Source of the DNA: Haliotis asinina
Lineage: Eukaryota > Mollusca > Gastropoda > Lepetellida > Haliotidae
Assembly: GCF_037392515.1 (NCBI RefSeq)
Contig: NC_090291.1
Span: 43,889,001-43,953,000, forward strand
DNA length: 64,000 nt
Direction: 5' to 3'
In this document: positions 22,151 to 35,600 of the stretch, piece by piece
Layout of the letters: each line of letters begins with the position of its first letter
How positions within the stretch are numbered: the stretch's first letter is position 1
Position numbers and translations under genes: made by a program
Notes under the pieces: generated by a model
The model's database searches: none
What the model was told of the DNA's origin: nothing
What the model saw: only the letters and a program-made list of their open reading frames with translations

Positions 22151-22408
22151 ACCCGTGAAGGATACAGGCTAGAATAGGCCTTCAGCAACCCATGCTTACC
22201 ATAAAAGGCGACTATGCTTGTCGTAAGAGGCCACTAACGGGATCGGGTGGTCAGACTCGGTGACCTGGTTGACACATGTCATCGGTTCCCAAGTACGCAG
22301 ATCGATGTTCACGTTGTTGATTGTGTAGGTGCAGACTCGATTATTTAGATACCGCCGCCATATAGCTGGAATATTGCTGAGTGCGACATAAAACTAACTC
22401 ACTCACTG
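22151..22408 (+). repeat. SINE A, full length
   Basis: ACCCGTGAAGGATACAGG to AAAACTAACTCACTCACTGA; a local duplication of the CATGCTT...AAGAGGC segment is present. Confidence 0.85.
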
Positions 22409-22661
22409 ACTCTTTATTCTAATGTTTCAAGATATGCCTGTAGTGTAAAATCTGCACATCCATCACCCTTAACAATGAACTGTTTGAACATGTGCAGCTA
22501 TAGTTCTGAAAAGTTTGCAGATTGTAGTTTTGACAAAATATCCACATAATTGTCAGTATATGGTCTCAGAAAAGAAATTTGCCCAAATGACTAGTTAGCA
22601 TGTTGACATTGCTATTCAAAAGGAAACGTAAACAAGAAAATCTTTACATTCCGTGACACAT

Positions 22662-22667
22662 TTTATT
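22662..22667 (-). terminator. Candidate poly(A) signal of LONP2
   Basis: AATAAA on the minus strand about 1 kb past the stop codon; it would give a 1-kb 3' UTR. Other weaker signals cannot be excluded. Confidence 0.3.
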
Positions 22668-23695
22668 GATAACAAAAACAAAGTCAGTAACAAGTAGCAT
22701 GTACTTCATAATTACACCAGTTTTCACCCATTGTGGTCAAGTCATTTCATAATACATAAGAGATGACTGAATCACTTCTCTAAATAAAATCAGAGCATTG
22801 CATCATTGGATCAAAATCATGTTCTTGAAAAGCTACAAATATACTCATTCCAAGTAATAACATTATGTGATAGTGGGTACATGTCACACTTTCTGAGACA
22901 CAGCAAGTCAATGTTTACTACACATAAACAATATATGCATTGTTATACAAACAATCACCAATGGAAATATTCAGAATATTTCACATTTCTTTCTGTTTAT
23001 AAAGCATATTTTCTTCAGTTTCATAATGCAAAAAATCTATGAAAAAAATCCACTAAACTTTGTGTTTGACCACACCCGATAACAGATATGACAAAAAGTT
23101 ATACATCTCTTCAAGCTGTCTCTTTGTAAAGGTCATCCATCCCATCCTTTGGAATGTTTGAAACCAGCCTGTCAAGAGTTGTCTACTCTGACAGTCATTC
23201 CTCCCACACCCACCCAAACATCAGTAGATATTCCTGGAAACATCATGGCAACTTCTATAGCATATAGATCTCCAGTGCTAATGTCTTGATCCCAAATTAC
23301 TAAACTGATGAATGGGTGGTAAAATCTCTTCCCATTGATCAGTTATGTCGGTCCATACTGTTACAGGATACAGCTGGATCATAGCAGGCTATGGCATAAA
23401 ACAACATTCATTCACTTCAACATGGCCAACTTGTATCAGAAACATAAGTTGCAAACACTTAACATTCACCAATACTCATTTTAATAATTCTAACTGGGCT
23501 ACAATTTTCAGAAAATATACTGATGCATTAAGGAGCAAATATATATTCACATTCATATTCACATATCCCCAAAGTAACCATCCATTTCATAAATTAAAGC
23601 ATCAAGTGTAATCTGTATATTGAATACCATATGGTAAAGAAAGATCTATGGTTGGCCAAGGCAAGGTCAAGGCCATCCTGAAAGGTTAGCTTTTG

Positions 23696-26600
23696 TTACA
23701 GTTTGCTGACATCCATCGGGGAAGGTGCCAGGGACGGGAACCCATTGTCAAATGCTGCATTGAGGACATCTTCCAGTTTACTTGCCAACACAATAGACAG
23801 ATCCTTCTGGAATATCAAAATGGCAATTATGTTCAACATGATGTTGTGACGATGTCTGTTACTAAGATAAACTGAAAACCAGTGTTGGCAAATGTATTTC
23901 AGTTCTTGGTTGTCTCTATGGTTTTCAGATGAGTCTTTGGATGACACTACTAATATGGCAATGTCTCCCCCCAACCACCAACCACCCCCACCCACTCACC
24001 CCACCCCCATCCCGCCCAATGTCCCCCTGCCCCTTAAGAAGCATGAATATCTATAACACATTCACTACTTTTCACTTTTCGGTCACATACGAAATGCGTG
24101 AAATGACTGGTGTCCGCATAATCACCCATTGTAGGCTGTTGACAAAATTGATGGCATGCAATGTTTGATGAGATTAACATAAGCTTGAAATGTGGACAAA
24201 CTGTCGTGGTAACATTGAAAATAAGATCACGGTCACCCAAAATGACTGTATGTCTGTATAATACCCTAATGTAGGCTGTCGCCAAAATTTGAAAACACTG
24301 GGTACAACAGTTCATGAGATATAGTGTTAAAAAGAGTTTTAAAAGTGCTCAAGGGTTGTGGTGACCTTTAAAATATGGTCAAGGTCACCCAAATTAACTG
24401 GTGTCTGCATGATCACCCAATGTAGACTGTCACAAAAGTTGAAGACATTGGGTACAACAGTTCACGAGATATCATGTTAACAAGAAACAGGACTTATGGA
24501 TGTACAGACGCTGCTGAATACATAGTCCCCCATTCCATGTTGCGGCGGGGTGCAACAACCCTCATAGCCAAAGCAACAAACCAATTTAAATTTGATCGGG
24601 TACCTCCTGCTGATGATCCATCTGAAGATTAATTCAGTGAGTCTGAACCTGATATATTTGGACATCCTTAAGTCCATCGTATTCCTGTCATTGCTGCATG
24701 TACATACCAGAATATTAGCTGGGATATCCTGCAAGTCCTTCTCATTTCTACGTGGTAGGATCACACGTCTAATTCCTGCTCTATGTGCTGACAGAACCTT
24801 CTCCTTTATGCCGCCGACCTAGGTAATAAGACAAAAGGTTTTTGTGAACTGAGAAACATTATTAACCTTCCCTCATTTAAAGTTCTATGCAACACATATG
24901 TTATGAATGTGTATTTTCTGTCTATCTTGTTATTAACTAAGTAATCGATTGGGTCACATGGACATTATCTGCCCTTGACTTCCTGTTTGTTTACTTCTGG
25001 GAGGTTATTCAGGGCCATTCTACCATGTTGGCGACGGCCGTAGGTGCTGGGACTTTCGGGAAATGACTGAAGGTATATATGAAGGCTAGTTGCCGTGTTG
25101 TGACGGACATTCACATCACTGGAGTTTACATCGCCAACAAATCTGTCAACGCCTGAAACTGCTGTCACACCGCTCACCGTATTACATTCTGCATGACTGT
25201 TTCTCTCTCGCACTTTGCTGAGTTTGCTATACTATATATTTTGTGACCCATTGCCTTAGATTTTGTCGCATTTGTATTGTATTTGAAACCTGTATTGTGA
25301 AACTGACTTGTGACTTTGTATAACTTGCTCTCTCGTTGCTAAATAATTTATATCTGAATATTTTAAACTTGTCTTTGTTCTGTTTTGCTGATTCACAGGG
25401 GTTTTTCTCACACTGTTTGTCACAATAAATTCATAACTGTGATACATACCATACTCCTATGCCACTGCAAAATGCTAGAAATTCATAAATGTTTCTTTCT
25501 GGACAATATCTAAGAACCTTTCATCAACATTTCCTTAAATAAGTGCTACTTCAATTTCAAATTATGCATTCCGTCAATGTGACTTTTCACAAACAAGTTC
25601 ATAACCAATTCAACACTGTTTAATACCTACTGGCAAGACAAGTCCTCTCAGAGTGATCTCCCCTGTCATAGCAGTGTCAGAGCGAACACATCGCTCACTG
25701 AAGAGTGACACCAGGACAGTTGCTATGGTAACACCAGCAGATGGTCCATCCTTGCCAACAGCACCCGCAGGGAAGTGAATGTGAAGATCAGTGTTGTCCA
25801 GAAGGTCAGACTTCATGTTCAGCTGGAGAAAAGATTTCACTGTATGTCAAAACAAAATTGTTTAAAATATCAAAATTCAATTTAAAACTGCTTCAAGCCA
25901 TAAATTCTGTGAGTTAAATAAGGCAAAAGAGCAGAGAGCAGTACAAAAATATAATATGCTTTCCATTTTTGTAAACACCACTTCGAGGGTCATGGTGCTG
26001 AGAACCAATAATTGTTTGAAATCTGAGTTTCAAATCAGCAGATCCTAGCATAGCAATGGGAGGTAGCTCCAACTATCTGCATGTCAAGCTCTTGGTTAGA
26101 ACTGGGCCTCCTTTCACAAAGCACTGTGATTGTAAGTCACTAAGGTAACCTTAGAGCAGTGATAAAGGATGGGACGTATGGTTAAGCTCGTAAAGGAGCC
26201 CCAGGTCTTCAGCAACCCATACTTGTTGTAAAAGGCAGCTAACAGGATCAGATGGCCAGGCTTGCTGACTTGGTTGACATATACTTCTAGATGGACTACT
26301 TACTCTCATTGCATTGGCCCTGACCCAGTTGAGAGCCAGGTTAGCCGACTCCTTCATCACATCACCCAGTTGTCCTGTGAGAGTTATCTTCCCTTCTCCC
26401 TCCATGCGGGTGGCCTCCACAAACATAATCTCGCCCCCCATGGCAGTCCATGCCAACCCCACGGCTACCCCTGGCTGACCGAGGCGCTCGGACATCTCTC
26501 GCTCATACATAGGAGGCTAAAACAAACAAGGATTACACAACATATACTACTGATGCTCACAAAATAATACAGCCTTTCCATATACACAGCAAATATCTGT

Positions 26601-29600
26601 ATGTATACGAAAGACTTCGCTAAGCGTTGGTCAACAATGCAAACTCTGTACTATGTGGTCTAATTACATGTGTGTTATTTACAAAACATGCATTTTCAAA
26701 TGTTTGTACCATATACATGTTTACTGAGAACAACATATTCTTTTTGTAATTTCAACATTCCAGCTTTTAATTTTTTTCTTTCTATTTCCAAACCTAAGGG
26801 GTGATACTAATAAACTTGGCCTAAAAGATTTTTCAAAAGATCTTAATTTTTTCTAAATATACTCTGCTGTGGAATTGGTAGAGGAAATATGGTGTGTGAA
26901 ATGTTGACGCATGTCATTCTATCCAAATTGCACAGATTGATGCTCATGCTGTTGATCATTGGACTGTCTATTCCAGATTGACTCTTTACAAACCACCTCC
27001 ATATAACTAAAATATTGGCATTAAACAAACTAACAAATAATAACATTCTAGTTGTGGCCACCTACCCCTAGGATGTCCTCAATGGCAGCTTCATCGATGA
27101 CTATTGGCATTTCAGGAGGGTGGGCCAGCGTGGAGGCTTCGTGAGAATCATTGGCTGACAGAATCTCTGATGAAATATCCTTCTTGTTACCCTGGGTAGC
27201 CTCCAGCTTCTCATGACGAGCTTTGGATGCTCCCTCTGCGACCCGCACAGCCACAGCTCGACAAATTGCCGCAATACGTCGCTCTAGGGTACGAACTCCT
27301 GCCTCACGGGTGTACTTAGACACTGACAACAAAAGCATCATCTCACAGCAATACTACCTCCTAAAATCACTTTACATACTTCTGTTTCGATGTTTAGGAC
27401 ATACTTCATATTACAGCAGCCTGTAAACAATCAACACTGACCAAGAAAAAACAGAGATGACATTATTATCAACGACAGGAATTACTGATCATTGCACCTG
27501 ATCATCTATTTTCGAGTTACATCTCCCCATGCGAGAAGCGACTTAAACATTCAAAGCCTGTCCCTGTTGGGCAAGGATAATATTACTTTCAGTCCTATTC
27601 CCTGCACATATCAGTGATATAAGTCAGTTTGCAGTAAGAAATAACTGGGCATTTTGTGGACATTCCAACATAGAATAGTTCTTGAATATAGAATAGTTCT
27701 TGAACATAGAATAGTTCTTGAACATAGAATTGTTCCCCAGCATAGAACACGTCCTAACCAAAGAATAACTCCTCAACTATGAAATAGTTCCTTCCACAGC
27801 ACTGAACAGAATCCCACAACTGAAAAGGTATCCAATAGCTGCATCTTAACAAAGACTATTTTCAATGGTATAGGAAACTTCCCATGCATAGAATAGGTTT
27901 CCGCAATAGAACACAGAACATTTTCCGGCATAGAACTGTTCTTGAGCATTATCTTACCTTACACATAAATGTCTCTTTCTGACTTGCTGAGCCAATCAAT
28001 GTACCCTGCTTACAAATGAGTAACATTTTCTATGTTACCCACTGGAAATGACAAATCGTTATTCATTTGGTACTCCTTGTTAGTAATGTTTTGACTGTTA
28101 CTCCAGTACTCCTTATTACGATCCAATACCGCTGCTTCAAACAGTTCAAAATTAACATTGACATGTTCATTAAGATACATAATTCACTGGTTCCTTGGGG
28201 CCCTTGGGTTTTTTGGTTCCCTGAGTCCGAAGAGGGTACATAAACCCATGTCCACCTTGTGACCAGTGAACATCCAATTAGATGACGTGTCTTGTCATGA
28301 CTTCCTTATTTACAGAGCATCATCACAACAAAACACAAACCGAGCAAGTGTGCTCACCCAGAACTTTGATGGAATCCTCGGGGATTTGTATCTGCTCTGC
28401 AGTCAGTCCATGTTCCTTAAGTTGTTTGGGCATGAGATGGCGCACCCCGATGTTGACCTTCTCTTCCTGGGTGTAGCCCGGGATCTGGATCAACTCCATG
28501 CGGTCAAGGAGGGCTGGTGGGATGGTGGACATGTTGTTTGCCGTTGCGATGAACAGCACTTGGGACAAGTCAAACGGGACATTCAGATAGCTGAACTTGT
28601 TCAGGAATAATACACATTGCTGGATTCTAAATGGGATTGCAGAGGTGTGAATCCCATTATGTTGTCCTACACATTAACAGTTATCTGCACTCTCAGCCAT
28701 GTAGATTTGTGACTTGGATAATATTCACATCCTCTTTCTTTCAAGATACTGAATCTGCCTCTGACATGTAGACATAGTTATGAAACGAACCACACACTTT
28801 TAAAATATTTTAAGGCTTTTGGGGGCATTACATCAAATTGTTGATCTCAAAAGACAGTGAAGTTTTGCCTATGGATCCAAGAGCATTTACTGGCAAACAA
28901 GGATAATTTGGATCGGCGCAGAGAATGTGTTTACTAGACCTAGGCAATGAGCAAACCCAGTTGGTTTGAGCATACCTGAGCAGATGTAGGCTAGTGTAAG
29001 TGCGGTGCATGATGATGACTATGATTTCACCCATAGCTGCATACGCCTTGTTCTTTAGACTCGGTAATATACACTACACTTGATCGTAGACATCCCGGCT
29101 CACGATGGCAAGTGCCAGTGGGCAGCACTCATACGGGTCAATTGTCAGATTGGTACTCAACTTACCCTTGTTTGCCAGTAGTTTGTAATTTTGTGTTTGA
29201 CAGCATTTGAAACTGACAGAGCATGTTGATAAACATAACAACTTTGCTATAACTGAGCAACAGATGCACAGAAATGTTACTATATGAAAAATCTGGAAAT
29301 CTTTTCTAACACCTGTACAAGTCATAATGGTTGTGGGTTAGGATACTGATCTACGAAGTTGTTGTTCTGTTCCGGGTCCAGAACCTCCAGCAGAGCAGCG
29401 GCAGGGTCCCCATGGAGACTCTTGCTCTGCAACACCAGACATGAAATGGAAGTCAGTCACTAAGGTTTCAAGTTGCTGTAAGCCATATTCCAGCTACATC
29501 ACAGGGAAATGCACATAAACCACATAAAGATCACCTCCATCAAGTTACTCCACTACCAATCAGCTACTCCAATTCAAGTTTCCCAACCCCTCCTAGTACT

Positions 29601-32600
29601 TGGGTGTGGACACCCCATCAAAGTGCGACGACCCAACTCATCTCGGTGTGACATCCCCCACACCATATTGAGGTATAACACCCCCTTAGGGTATGACACT
29701 ACATCCACCTATGACACTACATCCAGGTATGAAATCCAATCCAAGTATGACACCACATCCAGCTATGACACATCAGGTCATGACACAACATCAGGTCAAG
29801 ACACCACATCTGGTTATGACACCACATCCAGGTATATTATGACCCCATATCAAGCTATGACACCACATCAGATCATGACATCCCAACAGGTTATGATACA
29901 ACATGAGGTCATGACATCCCATCATGACACCACACAAGGATATGACATCCCATTAGCATATTACACCACTTGAGGTTAGGACACCCAATCAATGTATGAT
30001 ACAACAGTTTAGGACACCCTAATTCTAAATGACGCCCCCACAGCATACGGCACCATATGAGGTTAAGACAACCACATCCAGGTATGACACCACATGCGGT
30101 TATGACACCCCATCACCATATGGCACCACATGAGGCTATGACAGCACAACAGATGGGTTGTATTCAGCTGATTTCAACAAGTTCCACAAATAATGTCATT
30201 GTTGACTTCGTTACCTAATGAGAAATACATGCATAACATTGGTACATACCAGTTTATCTATCTCATCCAGCAGAAAGACCGGGTTGTGGGTATTGACAAT
30301 CTTCAGCCCCTGTATGATGCGTCCAGGCATAGAGCCGATGTAGGTCCGACGATGACCACGGATATCAGACTGGTCACACACTCCCCCCAGTGCTATTCTA
30401 GTAGACAAACAGAATTAAGGGGACTGTCAGAGACAGTACATTTCATGCAACCTAGTCTACTGTTTACAAAATTTAATTCAATGATTAACAACTCCAAAAA
30501 AGAGACAAAATTTACTTTGAACATATTCCTCTTCAAATGGACTAAAGGAAAAAAGCACAAAGATATCATCAATACACTACAAAAGTAATGAACGGTGAAA
30601 AGGACATAAACCTCACTAATCTAATCTAATGTAATCCCATTAATCTTAATTAATATCTATGTACAAATGTACCAAGGCCCAAAACGGCACTACTTATTAC
30701 TAACTCAATCTCACTAATCTTAATTAAGTCATGTAAAACTGCTTCAATCTGCCACAAATCTATTAACATGAAACATAAATACAGTTAAGGCATCCCAACC
30801 ACCTGACTGTGTTCAATGAAGTACTCCTTGTAGATAATACAGAGTTACCTATGAAATTCTCTGCCCAGAGTGCTGGCTATGGAGCGTCCCACACTAGTTT
30901 TCCCCACCCCTGGGGGTCCGACAAAACAAAGAATGGGACCCTTGAGAGAGTTTTTCAGCTGGCGGACTGCCAGGTATTCCAAGACACGCTTCTTCAGCTT
31001 GTCCAGGCCGTAGTGATCGGCATCCAGATCCTTCCTGCCAGGATATAGAATTTTGGGTCATCAGACAGATGACACATAAACTCAGCATAATTGTTGTTCA
31101 TCTCACTATTCTCAGTTAATAAATGTAACATGTTAAATTTGGGGTATACACACTTGCTGAATTTCTGGTGGATGAGAGGGTTAGATTGCTGACTTTGTGT
31201 GCTGGTGATCAGGTGCTATTCTGACAGTGAAGGTTCAAATCATCGAAGGGACTTCACTCCCCATAGTACATGAGTGAGTGAGTGAGTGAGCCAGTGAGTG
31301 AGTTTAGTTTTATACCACACACCAGAATATTCCAGCTATATAGCAGCAGTCCAGGGATCAACAACATGAGCATCAATCAATGCAACTGAGACACAAAGAA
31401 ATGTGCCAACCCAGTCAGCAAGTCTGACCACCCGATCCCCTCAGTCACCTCTTATGGACAAGCATAGGTTACTGAAGATCAATTCTATCTGTGATCTTCA
31501 TGGGTCACATCCACACCTCTTGCAGCTACACTGTCCTGTACATCTTGTAAAACTGTAAATAGTTGAATCATAGTCCCACAGTTGTGTCTCTCCCACAAAC
31601 TGTGGTTCACAGTCACCGTAATTCCAGAGGGTGGTATAGTAGACGTCACTGTAATGTCATCATGACCTACACAATCTGTGACATGACTGACCTGGCCTGC
31701 AAGATGTCTAGAGTGTCCTTGCTCTGCCGGGACCATGGTAACTCCACCATCAGCTCCAGGTAGTTCCTGCAATACAGGACACTCACAGTCACACATTCAT
31801 AGGACCCCACCTGCTTACTTGCAACTCTTGGCATTGCTAAGGGGGTAAAAGAAATTCACCAGGAATCATCTCAACAGCAAAACCTTCCCCTGTTCAAGCA
31901 TGTACATAATCAAGATCAATAACACTTTCCTACTTATCCAATAGACTACACATTCACACATGCCTTCTTGAAAAGAACCTTCACTGACAACCATTTATTT
32001 TCACCTGTTTACGTTTATGTTTAAGAAAGAAAGGAGGAAATATAAGTCAAACATGAACCGTTTATGATACAGCTTCCTTCCTGAGTGAATTACATGAAGA
32101 ATATCAACTCTCCATACTCAACCACAATTGCCCCATACAACACCTTTAACTTTAAGCAGCTACAGACAACCAGAGAGGTTTAATTTCAACTCCCAGGTTC
32201 AATACAGAATATCATTGTGGGAATCGTCCCTTACTACAGTATCAAATTGTTCTGAGTAAGTTTAGTTTTACTCCACACTCAGCACTATTTCAGCCATATG
32301 GTGGCAGTCTGTAAATAATCGAGTCCGGACCAGACAATCCAGTGATCAACAGGAAAAGCATTGATCTGTGCAATTGGAAACCGATGACATGTGCCAACCA
32401 ATTCAGCAAGCCTGAACACCTGATTCCATTAGTCACCTCTTACGACAAACATAGTCGCCTTTTGTGGCCAGCATGGGTTGCTGAAGTACCTTTATTCTAC
32501 CCCGTACCATTACAGGTCTGAAATTGTTCAGAGTATTGTGGACAAAAGAAATCCAAATCCTGTCAAGATAAAAGACTGATGACTACCTGATCATTGCATG

Positions 32601-35600
32601 TTCTGGCATGTGTTGTGGCATCTTCTTCAGCCTCTTTAGCTCCTTCATCGACGCCTTGTGCGCCTGCTCGGGCATGTTGGCCGCTCTGTCGTTACAAAAA
32701 CACGAACCTGTTGTAGTCTCAGAGACATCAGATAATATTCTAGTTTCAAACTGTCCTCATGGTGAGTGAGTGAGTGAGTGAGTGAGTGAGTGAGTGAGTG
32801 AGTGAGTGAGTGAGTGAGTGAGTGAGTGAGTGAGTGAGTGAGTGAGTGAGTGAGTGATCAGCAGCATGAACACTGATCTGTGCATTTGGAAACCGATGAC
32901 GTGTCAGCTAAGTCAGCAAGCCTGACCACCTGATCCCGTTAGTCACCAATTACGACAAGCATAGTCGCCTCTTGTGGCATGCATGGGTTGGTGTTGATCT
33001 ATTCCACCGCAGAATTTCACAGGTCTAATCACATATAATAGCAATAGTTGGTTGTTCAATGTTTCTCTCAGCAATATTACGACTGTATGACCAAGGTCCT
33101 TATAATAAAGACTGAACTGAACAGTCCCTTGATTGAAATTGGTCTACACAACTGGGATATGATGAAATGCTTCTACCAAGCGCATGAGTCTGACCACCCA
33201 ATCCCTCTAACTGCCTTTTACAAGCAGCATGAGTTGCTTAAGACCAATTAAAACATGGATTTTGACAGGTGTTAAAAATGGCACAAACAAAATGATAACC
33301 AAGCATACTTTATCTTCTGCTCCAGGTCAAGGTCGTCTGACTCATTGTCTCCATCCTCCTCCTCCAAGTCTGTGCTCAGCTTCCGGAACACACTCCGCAT
33401 GTTGGTTGGCCTTGACCCTTCCTTCCGGGTCACAATTTCGACTTTGCCATCTTTCCTTGCTCGTTGAAGAAGCTTGAGACCCTAGTTGTAGGAACATAAA
33501 AGACAAACTTTCTAAGAGTGGACAGCTTTCCAGTGATGATCTGCAGAGATTTATTTGTTAAGCTTGCTAGACAAAAAGAGTTGCTCCTACACATGGATTT
33601 TGTGCAGGTATCTAATGTAGCAGTCCAGAAGCCAGATCCCCCAAAATGGTGAAAATGTCATGTAGGGGCCCTTTTAAGGTGCAACATGCCAAGTCAGTTA
33701 TGGTAATAATGTAACCGATAGCTGGATGGTTCAGTTTTAAAACTCTGGTTTGGACTGGCTGATTTTCATCAAAATTGTAGTTTGGGACTGCTCAGATCAT
33801 GATTTAACATGATGTGGACAATAATAATATTACATATATGCTCATTGTAAACATATTTTGGTAAGGTCAAAGGTCAATTTTAATAGGAAGGGAAAATGAG
33901 AGAAAATGGGAAAATAGGAGCTGAATTAAACGTAATTTTTCCAAAAATAGGTTTTACTGATAGAGCTATATCATTTGAAGATCACATATTCCTTTGGATG
34001 GCACTGTATTCACATAAAAGGATTACACGGAAACACAAGTTGGTACAAGTTGGTATTTAAATCAGCACGATACTACATAATATCTTCGACATGTTTAGTG
34101 ATGCTTTGTAAAACATGAAGGTGAAATTATTTCATATTTGCTGATCTAAATACACAATACAAATGTTTGTTTCCTTGTAGTGTTTTTTATGCTGGATTAG
34201 AAAAACATAACTATTTGACTCCCAATACCATGTCAATGACTCCCTCTCATGACACTACAGTGTCATGATGACTCCCGAATTGTTATGGCTCCGGCAAACA
34301 CTGGTGGGTACAGTACCCAAATGAGGTAAATCCTACGTGGAACTATAAGAGTACCTCGATCTGCCTCATCAGCAGGGGCAGAGCCTTCTTGAACCTGTCT
34401 GTCAGATCCACCGCATCCAGCACCTGAATCTTCTCGGTGTACGAGGCTTTCACAATGGCTGCACACACATCTGGAAGATGCTGACTCGGGAGATTCTCCA
34501 GCATTTTCTGGCAATGATTGAAACTGATTTAAAATGTTTATTTCCTACAGAAATATTATTTGATGGAGACAGACTGTACATCAATGAGTTAGTGAATCCT
34601 TTAGCAAATTATACAGCATTCTGTCACCACCACAGGAAGAACAAAGCTTAAGAAAAAATGTAATTTATGCAATAAAATTGATATTTTATACTTATCCTGA
34701 CTCATGCATATCTGCTTATCTCCCCTTCCTTCTGAACAGTTAGTGCAAAGTTGAAACCCTTCAAATTTATGGATATCAACTTCTTTTTTGTTTCGGGGTG
34801 TATGCTTGCTCATGTATCGGGTGAAAAGTAAGAAGTATCAGGGAAGCGTTTTCTTATGCATTCCATTCCCCCTGATAGAATGTATTTCTATGTTAGGCTA
34901 AACTCCACACAACAGTGAGCTCAAGGTGATTACCTTCAATTTGGCGACAACTGGGATTGAGATGTCCAGCATCTCTACAAGTTTGGCAGCCTGGTCTCGG
35001 AAATTCACAGCTAAAGCAGTGAGCTCCTGGTTTTCATCCATGTCCTCTTCAATAAGAGAGGTAATAAACATAATAAACATCTGTATTTTCCGTCGTGCAT
35101 TTATCAACAGAACTTGATTACTAAAGTAAAGTACCGTCGGAAATAGTAAAAAAACTGGGTTTTTTTCCATGTTTATCTCTACAGTTTATGTAGTTGATAT
35201 GCAAAAGTGTGAAATTACAAAATAAATAAGTTAAAATAAGTTTGAAACGACCTTTCCAGTAATAGGGAGATAGGAAATGTAATAAAACATCTTTACTGAT
35301 GAGAGACTAGTAGAGAAATGAGCAATGCGGATTTTGTTCAAAGTCCACAGTGACTTGTTGGGAATGAACCATGGCTTTACGGAAATTAAGAGTGCAAAGA
35401 TATTGTATTACAAGCAGCACTTTTTAAATGTCCATTTTAAAATTAGACTAAGCTTTATCATACATGATAGCTGTCATAAAAATAATGACTTTTATGATGA
35501 AAGTGAAACTATTAAGGATGTTGCTACCATGGAGTTTCATTATTAAAAAAACAGATACGAGGGGGTCATCTCAAAAGCATGGACAGGACAGGTGAAGTAG

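Noticed and set aside
24960-25460. Possible solo LTR in LONP2 intron 15
   Set aside because: Composition and a late AATAAA recall an LTR, but no paired ends, target duplication or flanking internal region could be seen.
29509-29973. 154-residue frame with Tyr-Asp-Thr-Thr-Ser runs
   Set aside because: It lies on the opposite strand inside a LONP2 intron and follows a minisatellite.
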